In this document: one piece after another, positions 31,661 to 39,993 of the stretch
How positions within the stretch are numbered: the stretch's first letter is position 1
Layout: each line of letters opens with the position of its first letter
DNA from: Defluviicoccus sp.
Lineage (GTDB): Bacteria; Pseudomonadota; Alphaproteobacteria; MPNO01
Assembly: GCA_028821395.1 (NCBI GenBank)
Contig: JAPPGP010000003.1
Location: 62,447 to 114,217 of the forward strand
Length of the DNA stretch: 51,771 nt
Direction: 5' to 3'
Position numbers and translations under genes: made by a program
The notes under the pieces: generated by a model
The model's database searches: none
Seen by the model: the letters and a program-made list of their open reading frames with translations, nothing else
Told to the model about the DNA's origin: nothing

Positions 31661-33249
31661 ACCCTCCGCACCCCTCGAAGTTGGGTCGCGATGCTGGTGA
31701 ACGCAGCCCTCAGGGCCGCCGCATCGCTGTTATTGAGAAAGGTGTAGGTGCCCGGACGGTCGCCCTGGCTCGAGCAAGCGGTCAGCCCGGTGCCGAGGTC
31801 CCCGGACACCTCGCTGGGCGGCATCGCCGCAACGACGAAGATCTCGGAACCGGCTTCCTTGATGTCTTCGCAGACCTCGGCGCGATCGTACCCCAGCTTG
31901 GTAATCGAACAATCCGTGTCCACTTCGCCGCATTGCGTGTCGTTGCCGTCCGTCAGCAGCACGATGGCCTTACGCACGTTGGCGCCCCGGTTCACCGGAT
32001 AGGCGTTGTCGCCCCAGGCGTCCCGCCACTCGGGCGTCAGCAGCCTCTGCCCCCACAGCAGGCCCAGCGCGGAATGGGTCTCGGCGCCGCCCGGCGCCAT
32101 CGCTTCGATGTATTCGACGATGTCGGTCTGCTCCGTCGAGAGCGGCAGTATCGAGGGCCTGTCGGATCGGCACCTCTCTTGAGCGCGCCGTCTCCCGGAC
32201 ACGCGCCACGCCGGAATGCCGGCTGCCGCACGGGCGTAGCAGTTCTGGGTCCGCAGGTCGCCGGGCAGCGGGCTATCCAGGCACGCATACGCAACGCCGA
32301 ATTCCGAGGGGTAGATGGCCTGGGCGAATGCCTTTGTCGAAGGATGTTCGAACCAGTCCGTCTCCGGCGTGAGGTCCGCGAGGTCGCCGGTCACCCGGTG
32401 CTCGTCGAGGCATCCCGCCCAGGTGCCCGGTGCGGACGCGCGCAAATCGTCGGTACTGGACGTCGGCGTGCAGGTGCTCACGGGCTGGCATTCGTAAGGG
32501 GCGCCAAAGTACCGCCTCTTCGGGTAGGTCGCCCAACTCTTGGCGGTCCAGGACGCCCGCAATGTCGGATCCAGGCGTACCCAGAGGTCCCAGGGGACCA
32601 CCCCTACCGCGACTCTGTTTTCGGCGCTCGGCTGCACCACGCCCACCAGGTCGATGGCGGCCTGTTTCACGATCGACAGGCGGCTGTCAGGATCCGAATG
32701 GCCGACATCGTCGCCCTCCAGGTTGCGCTTCATCGACAGGCTGACGTCGATGGCGAGCACGATTTCCGTGGTCGAATCGACACGCTCCACGCCGGCGAAG
32801 GTCGTCACGGTGCCGGGCCCCGAGTAGCCGTACAGCCAGTGGGCGATGAGCGTCTTCCCGGTATCCGCCGCGACGGTCGCGTTGACCGTGTTCGTACCCC
32901 GGTCCATGTCGAACGTGATGGTCACGTCCTCGGCGGTGATCGCCGCATCGTTGACGTTGCCGAGCACGTTGAGCACGGCGTATTTGCGCGCGAAGGAGGT
33001 GATGGCGGTCTCGGCGTCCGCATCGCTCATCGTGCTCGGCTGCTCGCCGAGATGCAGGGTGGCCGCCACGGACGCTGCATCGGCCGCGCTCTTGAGGATG
33101 TCGCGCTGTCCGACCAGATGGTTGTGGTCGACGATCAGCGCCGCGCCGCCCAGGGTCATGAAGATGACAAAGACGGCGGCTATACTGGTGGCTCCGCCGC
33201 GCGTGTCTCGCAGGAAGCGTCCGCCGATCGCCCCGATAGTGTGAAACAT
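31654..33249 (-). CDS. tadG: TadG-like pilus protein with von Willebrand A domain
   Basis: 531 residues. An N-terminal TadE/TadG-type segment (TRGGATSIAAVFVIFMTLGG, then QRDILKSAADAASVAATLHL) gives one membrane anchor. A large vWA domain follows, opening IVLAIDVSLSMKRN near residue 160 with an intact metal-ion adhesion motif D-V-S-L-S, and later KAIVLLTDGNDTQC near 430 with its conserved Asp. Several cysteine pairs suggest disulfides outside the cytoplasm. Start at 33249 is chosen because the anchor begins there. It is downstream of the secretin gene in the same direction, 202 bases apart, and probably presents a surface or periplasmic adhesive domain. Confidence 0.85.
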   Translation of the reverse strand: MFHTIGAIGGRFLRDTRGGATSIAAVFVIFMTLGGAALIVDHNHLVGQRDILKSAADAASVAATLHLGEQPSTMSDADAETAITSFARKYAVLNVLGNVNDAAITAEDVTITFDMDRGTNTVNATVAADTGKTLIAHWLYGYSGPGTVTTFAGVERVDSTTEIVLAIDVSLSMKRNLEGDDVGHSDPDSRLSIVKQAAIDLVGVVQPSAENRVAVGVVPWDLWVRLDPTLRASWTAKSWATYPKRRYFGAPYECQPVSTCTPTSSTDDLRASAPGTWAGCLDEHRVTGDLADLTPETDWFEHPSTKAFAQAIYPSEFGVAYACLDSPLPGDLRTQNCYARAAAGIPAWRVSGRRRAQERCRSDRPSILPLSTEQTDIVEYIEAMAPGGAETHSALGLLWGQRLLTPEWRDAWGDNAYPVNRGANVRKAIVLLTDGNDTQCGEVDTDCSITKLGYDRAEVCEDIKEAGSEIFVVAAMPPSEVSGDLGTGLTACSSQGDRPGTYTFLNNSDAAALRAAFTSIATQLRGVRRVY

Positions 33250-33451
33250 GGCCCCGGACTCTCTTTCCGATCGTTGAAGGAGGTGCCGGCCGGCCGCCGC
33301 CCGCTTGGCGATGGGAGGGGCCGACGCCGCGCCTTCCCGAGCGCCGGAATGTCCGCCAGGCGGTTCGCCGACGTCAATCCGGCAGTTGGGGAGCGCGACG
33401 AAATGTCTCACACGGGCGGTGGTTCCGTCGGAGCGGTCCGCGGAGCCGGGA

Positions 33452-35563
33452 TCAGTAGTGATAGCCCTGGGTCCGTCTGGACGTCGGCGCCCGGGCCTCG
33501 CCGGAGGCCTTCCCGGGCTCCACCAGACGCGCGGTGACAATCACGATCAGCTCGAGTTCGTCGGCCCGGCTCGAGCGGCTGCCGAAAAGCAGGCCGAAAC
33601 CCGGCACGTCCTTCAGCACCGGCAAGCCGGCTTCCCGGGTGTTCGACGCGTTGCGGAAGAGCCCCGCGATGACGATCGATTCGCCGTTGGCCACCTCGAC
33701 CGTGGTCTCCGCGCGGCGCACGTTGATGACCGGGATGGTGACCCCGGAGATCTGCACGGACCGGTTGATCGACGGTTCCGACACCTCGGGCCGGACATGC
33801 AGGGAGATCCTGGCCGAATCGATGACCGTCGGCACGAAGTCCAGCAGGATTCCGTATTTCTTGTATTCGAACACCAGCACCCCGTCATCGTAACCGGTAG
33901 GCAGCGGAAACTCGCCGCCCGAGAACAGGGATGCCGATTCGCCTGAAATGGCGGTGACATTGGGCCGCGCCAGGACATTGGCCAGGCCTGCCTGGGAGAG
34001 CGCGTCGATCACGCTCGCGATACGGGAGTCACCCGTGTTCCCCTGGAAGTAAAGGAGCGGAGACCGCTCACCATCGAAAATGGTCTGCGAAAAGTCTACG
34101 AAGCGTCCGATCCGGAATCCCAGCAGGTTGCCATTCCGAATCCCGATCGCTTCCCAGTTGATCCCGAGATCCTCGGAGATCGAGCGTTGGACCTCCGCGA
34201 TTTGCACTTCCAGGTTCACCTGCTGCGCGCCGGTGATGCGCAGTTCGTTCTCCACCGGCGTGGCCTTCGGCAACGCGGCGACGGCGAGGCGGATGGCGCG
34301 CGCCGCCAGGGAAGCCGAAGCGACGTCTCCGGTCAGCGCCACGCCGCGCGCGAAAGGCCGGGCGGTCACCTCCGCGAGCTCGGGCTTGCCGGCGAGCGCT
34401 GTGCGCAAGGGGCCAAGGTCCAGCTCGACCGATACGGCCCGGTCCTGGATCCGTCCGTCGGTTCCGACCACGGTGATGGAGGTCCGTCCAATGCCCTTGC
34501 CGATGATGTACAGCATGTCGGGCGAAAGAAGCTGGACATCGGCGATACCCGGGGAGGCGATCACGACCGATTCCGCGTCGCCGTCGAGGGGGAGCCGTAG
34601 CCCCTGCCCCGGGGCTATCGTCAACCGGTTCGGCGAGGCGGCCTCGCGCGGTGTTTCGGGCATGTCGGCAACCGGTATGGCGGCGGGCTCCGGCTCGCTC
34701 TCCGGAGCCTCGTGGTCGGCGATCGCGGCGAGGCGGAGCGCAAGACCCGGCGCCAACAGGAAACCGATGCGGTCCGCCGCTGGCGGCCAGCCGGATTCCG
34801 GCAGATGCAGCGTCGGCGACGGCGCGAAAGCGAGCGCCAGGGAGTAGTTGCGGGGATCGTGCCGGGCCTCCTCGATCAGGCGCGGCAGCGCGTCTCCGTC
34901 GTCGTCCAGCCAGAAGGACGGTTCGTGCCCGTCGAAAATTCGCGCCGCGTCGTCGTGGCGGCCTACCGCGACCAGCATGCGCACGAAATTCGCGGTAATT
35001 CGGGGATGTTCCGAGGACAGGCGGAGCGCTTCGCCGAAGGCGGTCTCCGCCGCGCCGAGATCGTTGTCGAGCGCGGCGGCGACGGCGACGGCGTTGGCAA
35101 TCCACGGCGCCAGCGGCAGATCCCCGGCGATGTCGCGCGCATCCTGCAGATATCGCCGCGCCGCCCCGATCTCGTTGCCGGCAAGCGCCACTCGACCGGC
35201 GCCGAGCAACGCTTCCGCCCTTACCGCGGAAGCGTCCTCCGCCAGGGAAGCGGCTTTCGCGAAGTGGCGTTCCGCGCCGGCAAGGTCGCCGGAGCCGAAC
35301 GCGATATAGGCGAGACCAAGGATCGGCTCCGGTGCGAGCTCGAAGCGTTTGGCGAGAGACGCGTATTGCCTGCGAGCCGCCTCGGGTTGGCCTGCGGACA
35401 GGGCCGCGGCGGCGACCGACAGGTTGCTGCGCAGGATATCCGCGCCCCCGACCCTGTGTTCCGGCGATTGCCAGGGGGTGCAACCGACGATCGCAACCAC
35501 CGCGAGAATCGCCGCGCCCGCCCGCATGCGACCAACCGGCGATGGGTACAGTCTCTGGATCAT
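33452..35563 (-). CDS. TadD-like TPR region fused to CpaC/RcpA secretin
   Basis: 703 residues, well above the 450-550 of usual Tad secretins. Residues 1-28 are a lipoprotein signal ending AVVAIVGC (lipobox I-V-G-C, Cys28). Residues about 45-215 are helical repeats of TPR type (ARRQYASLAKRFELAPEPIL, GDLAGAERHFAKAASLAEDA, NDLGAAETAFGEALRLSSEH), matching the TadD lipoprotein. After a variable linker comes the CpaC N-domain (RLTIAPGQGLRLPLDGDAES, SPGIADVQLLSPDMLYIIGK) and the secretin core with IVIAGLFRN and VPGFGLLFGSRSSRADELEL. It forms the outer-membrane pore of the Tad pilus and probably recruits its own pilotin-like function. Confidence 0.88.
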   Translation of the reverse strand: MIQRLYPSPVGRMRAGAAILAVVAIVGCTPWQSPEHRVGGADILRSNLSVAAAALSAGQPEAARRQYASLAKRFELAPEPILGLAYIAFGSGDLAGAERHFAKAASLAEDASAVRAEALLGAGRVALAGNEIGAARRYLQDARDIAGDLPLAPWIANAVAVAAALDNDLGAAETAFGEALRLSSEHPRITANFVRMLVAVGRHDDAARIFDGHEPSFWLDDDGDALPRLIEEARHDPRNYSLALAFAPSPTLHLPESGWPPAADRIGFLLAPGLALRLAAIADHEAPESEPEPAAIPVADMPETPREAASPNRLTIAPGQGLRLPLDGDAESVVIASPGIADVQLLSPDMLYIIGKGIGRTSITVVGTDGRIQDRAVSVELDLGPLRTALAGKPELAEVTARPFARGVALTGDVASASLAARAIRLAVAALPKATPVENELRITGAQQVNLEVQIAEVQRSISEDLGINWEAIGIRNGNLLGFRIGRFVDFSQTIFDGERSPLLYFQGNTGDSRIASVIDALSQAGLANVLARPNVTAISGESASLFSGGEFPLPTGYDDGVLVFEYKKYGILLDFVPTVIDSARISLHVRPEVSEPSINRSVQISGVTIPVINVRRAETTVEVANGESIVIAGLFRNASNTREAGLPVLKDVPGFGLLFGSRSSRADELELIVIVTARLVEPGKASGEARAPTSRRTQGYHY

Positions 35564-36004
35564 GGGCTCTTCACCCCCGATTTGATTGACGGTGAAGGGC
35601 GCAGCTCGACACGGAGTCGCGGAAGGCCCTGGAATCGACGGCTAAAGGTGGGCGGTGCGGGTGCCATCTTCAACAATCCACGAAAAATTGTCGATGAAAT
35701 CGTGATTCCGGAACTGCGAGCCTCCGCCTGTGCATCGAGTCTCGCATGTCGAAGTATCGATCCAGGGTTGTATTTCCGTCAATGAGGGATGCAGGGTCCT
35801 CCGCGGTCGAATCCCGGCCTTGGCGTTCGGCGAGGATTGCAGTCGCGGGTCCCTGCCTCCGTGCGGCGGTCATCACGGATGCGCGAGGCGAGTTGGCGTC
35901 GGCATTGACACCGTGCCGCGAGCTACAACATTGAGCGCACATGCGAGCCCGGGATCTGGGAAGACCGATCGCTTGAGAAACCTCGCCACCACGCGACGCG
36001 ACAG

Positions 36005-36023
36005 GACCGATCGCGGATCGGTC
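36005..36023. promoter_or_regulatory. perfect inverted repeat GACCGATC-GCG-GATCGGTC
   Basis: Eight-base perfect inverted repeat with a three-base centre, about 135 bases before the lipoprotein start; one further arm, GACCGATC, occurs at 35963-35970. Candidate operator for the plus-strand tad operon. Confidence 0.35.
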
Positions 36024-36144
36024 GGTCCGGATGCCTTTCGACTGCGCCGCGCGACCGGCGCCGAGGGCGGGGTTTCGCCGGCGCCGAGCCGGCGTCGTGC
36101 GAACCCGGTATCGTCGGGCAATATGCGCTGCGCTGCGGCACTGC

Positions 36145-36150
36145 AGGAGG
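36145..36150 (+). promoter_or_regulatory. AGGAGG fixing a TTG start
   Basis: Perfect AGGAGG six bases before a TTG at 36157; no ATG or GTG is available at a comparable position before the signal peptide. Confidence 0.65.
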
Positions 36151-36156
36151 TCTGTC

Positions 36157-36573
36157 TTGCTTGAGTCCCGGTACCGGCGTTGCCGGCCTTGGGTCGCGGC
36201 GGCGCTCCTTCCTGCATCGCTCCTCGGCGGATGCGAAAAACAACTCGCCCTTCACGATCCCTATTTCGGCGCCCCGTCGGGGGTGGAACGCGCCTACGCC
36301 GCAAGCGCGCAGCGGACGTTGACGGACGGTCGGTCGATGCAGACCCTGCAGGCGGCCTGTGCTCGGACCGTGTCGGCCGCGGATGCGTCCGCGGACGGGG
36401 ACCTCGATGCGGCCGGCGGCCGCAAGGCCCTCGACGAGCTGTGTGCCTCCTGGCGCGGCCGGCCGCCCGAAGCGCGAGGCGCGCTTATCGACGCGTACAG
36501 CCGGTGGGTGGAGGACAAGCTTCGTCGGATGCAGTCCCCGTCGTCGACAGCCGCTTCCGCGGGCGGTTCCTGA
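36157..36573 (+). CDS. small lipoprotein of the pilus locus
   Basis: 138-residue predicted lipoprotein starting at TTG. The signal (RPWVAAALLPASLLGGC) has lipobox L-G-G-C with Cys26. The mature part begins EKQLALHDPYFGAPSG and then is mostly helical with two further cysteines in QAACART and DELCASW, perhaps a disulfide. It matches no family I know. It stands 46 bases before TadZ-1, where the CpaD lipoprotein is found in many alphaproteobacterial Tad loci, but it is shorter and I see no CpaD similarity. A role at the outer membrane with the secretin is inferred from location. Confidence 0.7.
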   Translation: MLESRYRRCRPWVAAALLPASLLGGCEKQLALHDPYFGAPSGVERAYAASAQRTLTDGRSMQTLQAACARTVSAADASADGDLDAAGGRKALDELCASWRGRPPEARGALIDAYSRWVEDKLRRMQSPSSTAASAGGS

Positions 36574-36618
36574 TTCCGGTCCCGGTCGGCCCTCCTTCGT
36601 TCGCCAGTTGAGCCGGAC

Positions 36619-37749
36619 ATGCCACCAGCCGCCAAACGGCCCTATGCCCGCGGGTTCGCCGTCGACGCCGAGACGGAACGCGCTCTGCGCGCCGGGTTTC
36701 CCGGCCGGGAGGTCAAGATACAGCGCGGGTCCCTGTCGAGCGCGTTGCGCATCTTGGCCACCGAGCCGCCGTCGAGGCTCGTCTTCGTGGACCTGGACGG
36801 CGTCTCGGATCCGCACGGCGCGGCGGTTCAACTCAGCGAGATTTGCGCATTTCAAACCGCGCTGGTGGCGATCGGCTCAACCGATACCGCCGAATTCAGC
36901 CGCGCGCTGCTGCGGCATGGAGTCTCCGACTATCTGGTAAAGCCGATCTCGCCTGCCGCCGTTCGCGAAGCCGGCAAGGCGGCGACGGAGGAACCGCCGG
37001 AAGTGGACTATGCCGGGCGCGTCGTCACCTTCGCCGGCAGCGCGGGCAGCGGAACCTCGACAGTGGTTTCCGCGGTCGCTCACGGCATTGCGGCGGGCGG
37101 CCGGTCGGCGTCGGTCGTCGACCTTGACCCCGTGTCGGGAAAGATTCCGGCCCTGCTTGCCACCGAACCGAAAGGCAGCCTGTCCGTGCTTCTCGACTCG
37201 CTGGCTCCGCTATCTTCCGACGGCGCCGATCCGCCGGTCGACCTCGAGAAGCTCGACGCCGTAACCACGCCTGTCGCGCCCGGCGTTTCGCTGATCGGAT
37301 ATCCTCTGGCCGGAACCCTGCCGCGGCGTCCGTCGCTGCCGGCGTTGTACGCGCTGCTGAAACATCTCGCCAACCGCGCGCATGTCGTATTGGTGACCGG
37401 GCTGACGGACCCGGGCATTCAGTTGGAACTCATGCGCTGGGCCAATGCCCGCGTTCTGCTCTACGAGCCGACCCTGTCAAGCATCAGCGCGGCGGTGCAT
37501 CGCCTGGCATGGCTCGGCAAGGAGAATCCCGCACTGCTCGTCCAGTGCTCTCCGCGCATGCGCCGCTACGCGCTGTCCTCCGCTCATATCCGCTACGCGC
37601 TGGCCGAACGCAGCCCGGACATCGTCATCCCGTTCGATCCGGCATTGCGGAATGGCACCGTGTCCGCGGCCCTGAACGACCTGGGCAAGGCGTGCCGGGA
37701 GTCGCTCGACCGGGTGACGGATCTCGTCGCGCGAGGTTCGGGCGCGTAG
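36619..37749 (+). CDS. tadZ: TadZ/CpaE-like pilus localisation protein 1
   Basis: 376 residues with the TadZ layout: an N-terminal receiver-like domain (residues about 10-120, with LVFVDLDGVSDPHG and HGVSDYLVKPIS) and a C-terminal ParA/MinD-like fold. The Walker A region reads TFAGSAGSGTSTVVS near 138-152 and lacks the signature lysine, as in known atypical TadZ ATPase domains. VVDLDPVSGKIPALL follows. TadZ proteins place the Tad machine at a cell pole. This copy is shorter than the second one at 39994 and has no N-terminal repeats. Confidence 0.85.
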   Translation: MPPAAKRPYARGFAVDAETERALRAGFPGREVKIQRGSLSSALRILATEPPSRLVFVDLDGVSDPHGAAVQLSEICAFQTALVAIGSTDTAEFSRALLRHGVSDYLVKPISPAAVREAGKAATEEPPEVDYAGRVVTFAGSAGSGTSTVVSAVAHGIAAGGRSASVVDLDPVSGKIPALLATEPKGSLSVLLDSLAPLSSDGADPPVDLEKLDAVTTPVAPGVSLIGYPLAGTLPRRPSLPALYALLKHLANRAHVVLVTGLTDPGIQLELMRWANARVLLYEPTLSSISAAVHRLAWLGKENPALLVQCSPRMRRYALSSAHIRYALAERSPDIVIPFDPALRNGTVSAALNDLGKACRESLDRVTDLVARGSGA

Positions 37750-37779
37750 CTGGGGAGGCGCCGCTTCCCCGTCGGTCTC

Positions 37780-37798
37780 CCGTCCTTCGCGAGGACGG
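37780..37798 (+). terminator. hairpin after tadZ-1
   Basis: Perfect 7-base stem CCGTCCT-TCGCG-AGGACGG, 31 bases after the tadZ-1 stop, followed by ATAATC rather than a T-run. Possible weak terminator separating tadZ-1 from the tadE-tadF-flp unit. Confidence 0.4.
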
Positions 37799-37993
37799 AT
37801 AATCGGCTCTCCCGCACCCCTCTCCTCTCCACCCCGCACCGGCCTCGCTCCTGCTGCGTCGATCCGCCGCACTGGTCTCCGGGGAGGATACAGAGGCCAA
37901 GAAAGACCCGTGTTTTCAGATAGTTAGAAAAAACGGCAGGGGAACCCCGGTGCGATACATGCCGACCCGGCGCCCGCTCGCGGGAAGGCTTTG

Positions 37994-38020
37994 TTGACGG
38001 TAGTCGGCGATCCCAATAAT
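37994..38020 (+). promoter_or_regulatory. promoter candidate before tadE
   Basis: TTGACG (37994-37999) followed by AATAAT (38015-38020) with 15 bases between, or TAATAC at 17 bases. It lies just before the tadE start and after a terminator-like hairpin, so the pilin genes may have their own promoter. Confidence 0.35.
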
Positions 38021-38032
38021 ACCCCGACCGCT

Positions 38033-38659
38033 ATGTGGAAATGCCAAAAGATCATGAAACACGGATACGGCAACATGCGAGGCGACGGGCCCACGGCATC
38101 CGCCGGATCGAGCGGTGCGCGGCGCCGGATCGCGCGACAGGGCGGATGCGCGGCGCTCGATTTCTGGCGTGCGCGCCGCGCTTCGGTGGCGGTCGAGACG
38201 GCCGTTGTCATATCGGTCCTGATCCTCGCGGCCGGCGGGTTGATGGAAATTTACAGCTCGCTCTACACGACCGAGAACATGAACCGGGCGGCCCGCGCCG
38301 CGGCTCGCGCGGTTGCCCTATCACCGGACCAGCAAGCGAACGCCGGAGCGATCGGGACCGTCGCCTGCGATGCGATCAAGCACGAGCTTGGCCTCAACGA
38401 GGAGTTCGAGTGCAGCCCGGGGTGGACGGTGACCGTGGACACGGGACTCACCACCGGCAACCTGCTGAGCGGCGAGAGCCCCGAAGAGCGGACCGGCGAC
38501 ATGGTCCGGGTCACCATCGCCTGGCACCGCCAGGCCTGGACCTTCAACGCCGAGCCGTCTGAATCCGACGCAACGCCGCGGGAGGTCTCGATCGGAACGG
38601 CGCGCAGCGAACCCGGCGAAATCGAGCCCGAGGTCGAGATGGTGGGAGAAAGTTCATGA
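38033..38659 (+). CDS. tadE: TadE-like pseudopilin
   Basis: About 208 residues from the ATG at 38033 (ATGs at 38054 and 38075 are also possible; none has a strong ribosome binding site). After a basic leader comes the TadE segment RRASVAVETAVVISVLILAA, with V-E-T in place of the usual V-E-F/A, and one hydrophobic helix, then TENMNRAARAAARAVAL, typical of TadE/TadF proteins. Two cysteines (VACDAI, EFECSP) may pair outside the membrane. It is co-translated with TadF through an ATGA overlap. Minor pilins of this kind prime or cap the Flp fibre. Confidence 0.8.
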   Translation: MWKCQKIMKHGYGNMRGDGPTASAGSSGARRRIARQGGCAALDFWRARRASVAVETAVVISVLILAAGGLMEIYSSLYTTENMNRAARAAARAVALSPDQQANAGAIGTVACDAIKHELGLNEEFECSPGWTVTVDTGLTTGNLLSGESPEERTGDMVRVTIAWHRQAWTFNAEPSESDATPREVSIGTARSEPGEIEPEVEMVGESS

Positions 38660-39288
38660 TCGCCCGTTCGACCCTTTCCGGAATGCGCCGGTTCGCCCGC
38701 GGTGACGACGGTGCCGCCGGGATCGAGCTGGGCTTCGGCAGCGCGGCGCTGCTGACGATCTCCATGTTGTGCTTCGACCTGTACTCGGTGGTCAGCCTGG
38801 ATACCGCGGGCGCGCGGAGCGCGGTCGCCCTCGCCGAGTTCGTGTCCCTGGAAACCGAGCCCAAGTCGGGCGATCTCGCCGCTCTCGGCGAGTTCCTCTA
38901 CCGGCAGGAGTTCGAAGCTCCGGTGAGCGTGGCCTACGTGATTTCTGCTCTCCAACGCCCGACCGGCGAGGACGAGCCCACCGCCGTGCTCTGGACCGAC
39001 GACACGATCCGGTTCGGCGACGATGACGTGACGACCGCGCTCGCGCTCGAGTGCGCCGAACGCGGGCAAAAGGGATGGAGGGCCGTCTTGCTCGCGCCGC
39101 CGGCGACATCCGGCGTGGCGGAGGGCGAGGTGATCCTGGTCGCCGAAGTTTGCGCGCGGCCGGCGCAGCGAGGCCTGATCTCCAACCTGCTGCTCGTCGG
39201 AGACAGCTACCACGTGTACGTCCTGCCCGCCCGCGATCAGGACGCGGCGCCGGCCAGACCTGTCGCCCCGCCGGAGGAGTCCACTTGA
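38656..39288 (+). CDS. tadF: TadF-like pseudopilin
   Basis: 210 residues. The N-terminus MRRFARGDDGAAGIELGFGS shows the TadE/F pattern G-A-A-G-I-E-L with the conserved glutamate just before the hydrophobic helix (AALLTISMLCFDLYSVVSL). The remaining domain is periplasmic, with paired cysteines (LALECAERG, VAEVCARPA). Its ATG overlaps the TadE stop. It precedes the pilin gene by 163 bases. Sequence alone cannot separate TadF from TadE with certainty. Confidence 0.78.
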   Translation: MIARSTLSGMRRFARGDDGAAGIELGFGSAALLTISMLCFDLYSVVSLDTAGARSAVALAEFVSLETEPKSGDLAALGEFLYRQEFEAPVSVAYVISALQRPTGEDEPTAVLWTDDTIRFGDDDVTTALALECAERGQKGWRAVLLAPPATSGVAEGEVILVAEVCARPAQRGLISNLLLVGDSYHVYVLPARDQDAAPARPVAPPEEST

Positions 39289-39402
39289 AGACGCGGCCGA
39301 TCACCGGAGGGAGCTGGGGAACAGCCGATCGGCCATCGCCCAATTCCAAGCAAAGCAGGTTGAGAGACGAAGGAAACTCCGAACCCACCCGCCAACCGTA
39401 TC

Positions 39403-39421
39403 GCTGGCACGAAACGCCAGC
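39403..39421 (+). promoter_or_regulatory. leader hairpin before flp
   Basis: Inverted repeat GCTGGC-ACGAAAC-GCCAGC, 31 bases before the pilin ATG and just upstream of its ribosome binding site AGAGAGG. It could fold in the mRNA leader or be an operator. Confidence 0.35.
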
Positions 39422-39451
39422 AATCGATCAATCCAGAGAGGACATGAAACG

Positions 39452-39703
39452 ATGATCGAACGTTACACGCAAAACTTCCGCCGCTTCCTGCGGGCCAGCG
39501 AAGCCGTCTCCGCGCTGGAGTACGCGCTGCTCGTGGGAATCATCACCGTCGCGATCGGCGCGGCCGTTGCCCAGTTCGGCACCGACATCGAGAACACCAT
39601 CGCGAGCATAGGTGACAGAGTGGAGACACGCGAGAACCTGGTCGAACAGAACACCGCAGGCGACGGCGGCGGCGGCGGCGGGGCCGGCGGCGGCGGCGGC
39701 TGA
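39452..39703 (+). CDS. flp: Flp/Fap-type major pilin
   Basis: 83-residue Flp pilin. Leader RYTQNFRRFLRASEA, then the Flp motif with Glu and Tyr (VSALEYALLVGIITVAIGAA) and one hydrophobic helix. Prepilin peptidase should cut before VSALEY, but the residue before the cut is Ala instead of the usual Gly. After AQFGTDIENTIASIGDRVET the protein ends in a glycine-rich tail (GDGGGGGGAGGGGG) encoded by GGC repeats, which is unusual. It forms the pilus fibre after processing by the TadV enzyme encoded at 49250. Confidence 0.9.
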   Translation: MIERYTQNFRRFLRASEAVSALEYALLVGIITVAIGAAVAQFGTDIENTIASIGDRVETRENLVEQNTAGDGGGGGGAGGGGG

Positions 39704-39720
39704 TACCAGGCCGAAGGAAC

Positions 39721-39919
39721 GCCGGTCACCCCGCGCATGGCGCGGCGACCGGCGCGCCAACACCGGGAAAGCGGCGGGACATGCCAGGCCGCAGCCGCTT
39801 TCCCGGTTCGCCGTCCCCGGCACGGGTCGGATCGCAAGAACCGGCCCGCCGTCGGGGACAGACCGAAACAGCCCCGTCGGTACCCGACCGGCGGGCGGAG
39901 GTTACCGGCTTCCGCCGGT
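39721..39919 (+). ncRNA. four consecutive hairpins after flp
   Basis: Directly after the pilin gene four inverted repeats follow one another: 39721-39753 (GCCGGTC and CCGCGC stems stacked, 13 pairs), 39763-39806 (perfect 13-base stem CCGGGAAAGCGGC), 39844-39896 (GCCCGCCG stem extended past a one-base bulge) and 39904-39919 (ACCGGC-TTCC-GCCGGT). None has a T-run. This could protect the pilin mRNA from 3' decay, lower read-through into tadZ-2, or be a small RNA. The classification as ncRNA is provisional. Confidence 0.45.
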
Positions 39920-39993
39920 GAGTTCCACGGCGACGGTCGTTCCGCACTTCATGCTTGTACACGAGCCGGACGTTGTCTTCCGAAAGCGAAGCC

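Larger units (their letters stand above)
35564..36156. other. 593-base divergent gap, no convincing gene
   Basis: Separates the minus-strand secretin from the plus-strand tad genes. Short open frames on both strands lack start signals and family features. Seen here: an AT-rich patch with CACGA-N16-TCGTG (35679-35704) near the secretin side, and three GACCGATC-type blocks (35963-35970 and the two arms at 36005-36023) near the lipoprotein side. Promoters for both arms of the pilus locus must lie in it. Confidence 0.55.

Noticed and set aside
35904..35935. TTGACA followed by ACATTG as a promoter for the lipoprotein operon
   Set aside because: The -10 box fits poorly at any reasonable spacing.
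35670..36164. Small open frames on both strands in the divergent pilus gap
   Set aside because: No ribosome binding site, signal peptide or known motif; codon usage is unlike the neighbours.
39403..39421. TGGCAC before flp as a sigma54 -24 box
   Set aside because: The -12 element TTGC at the required spacing is missing; kept only as an inverted repeat.
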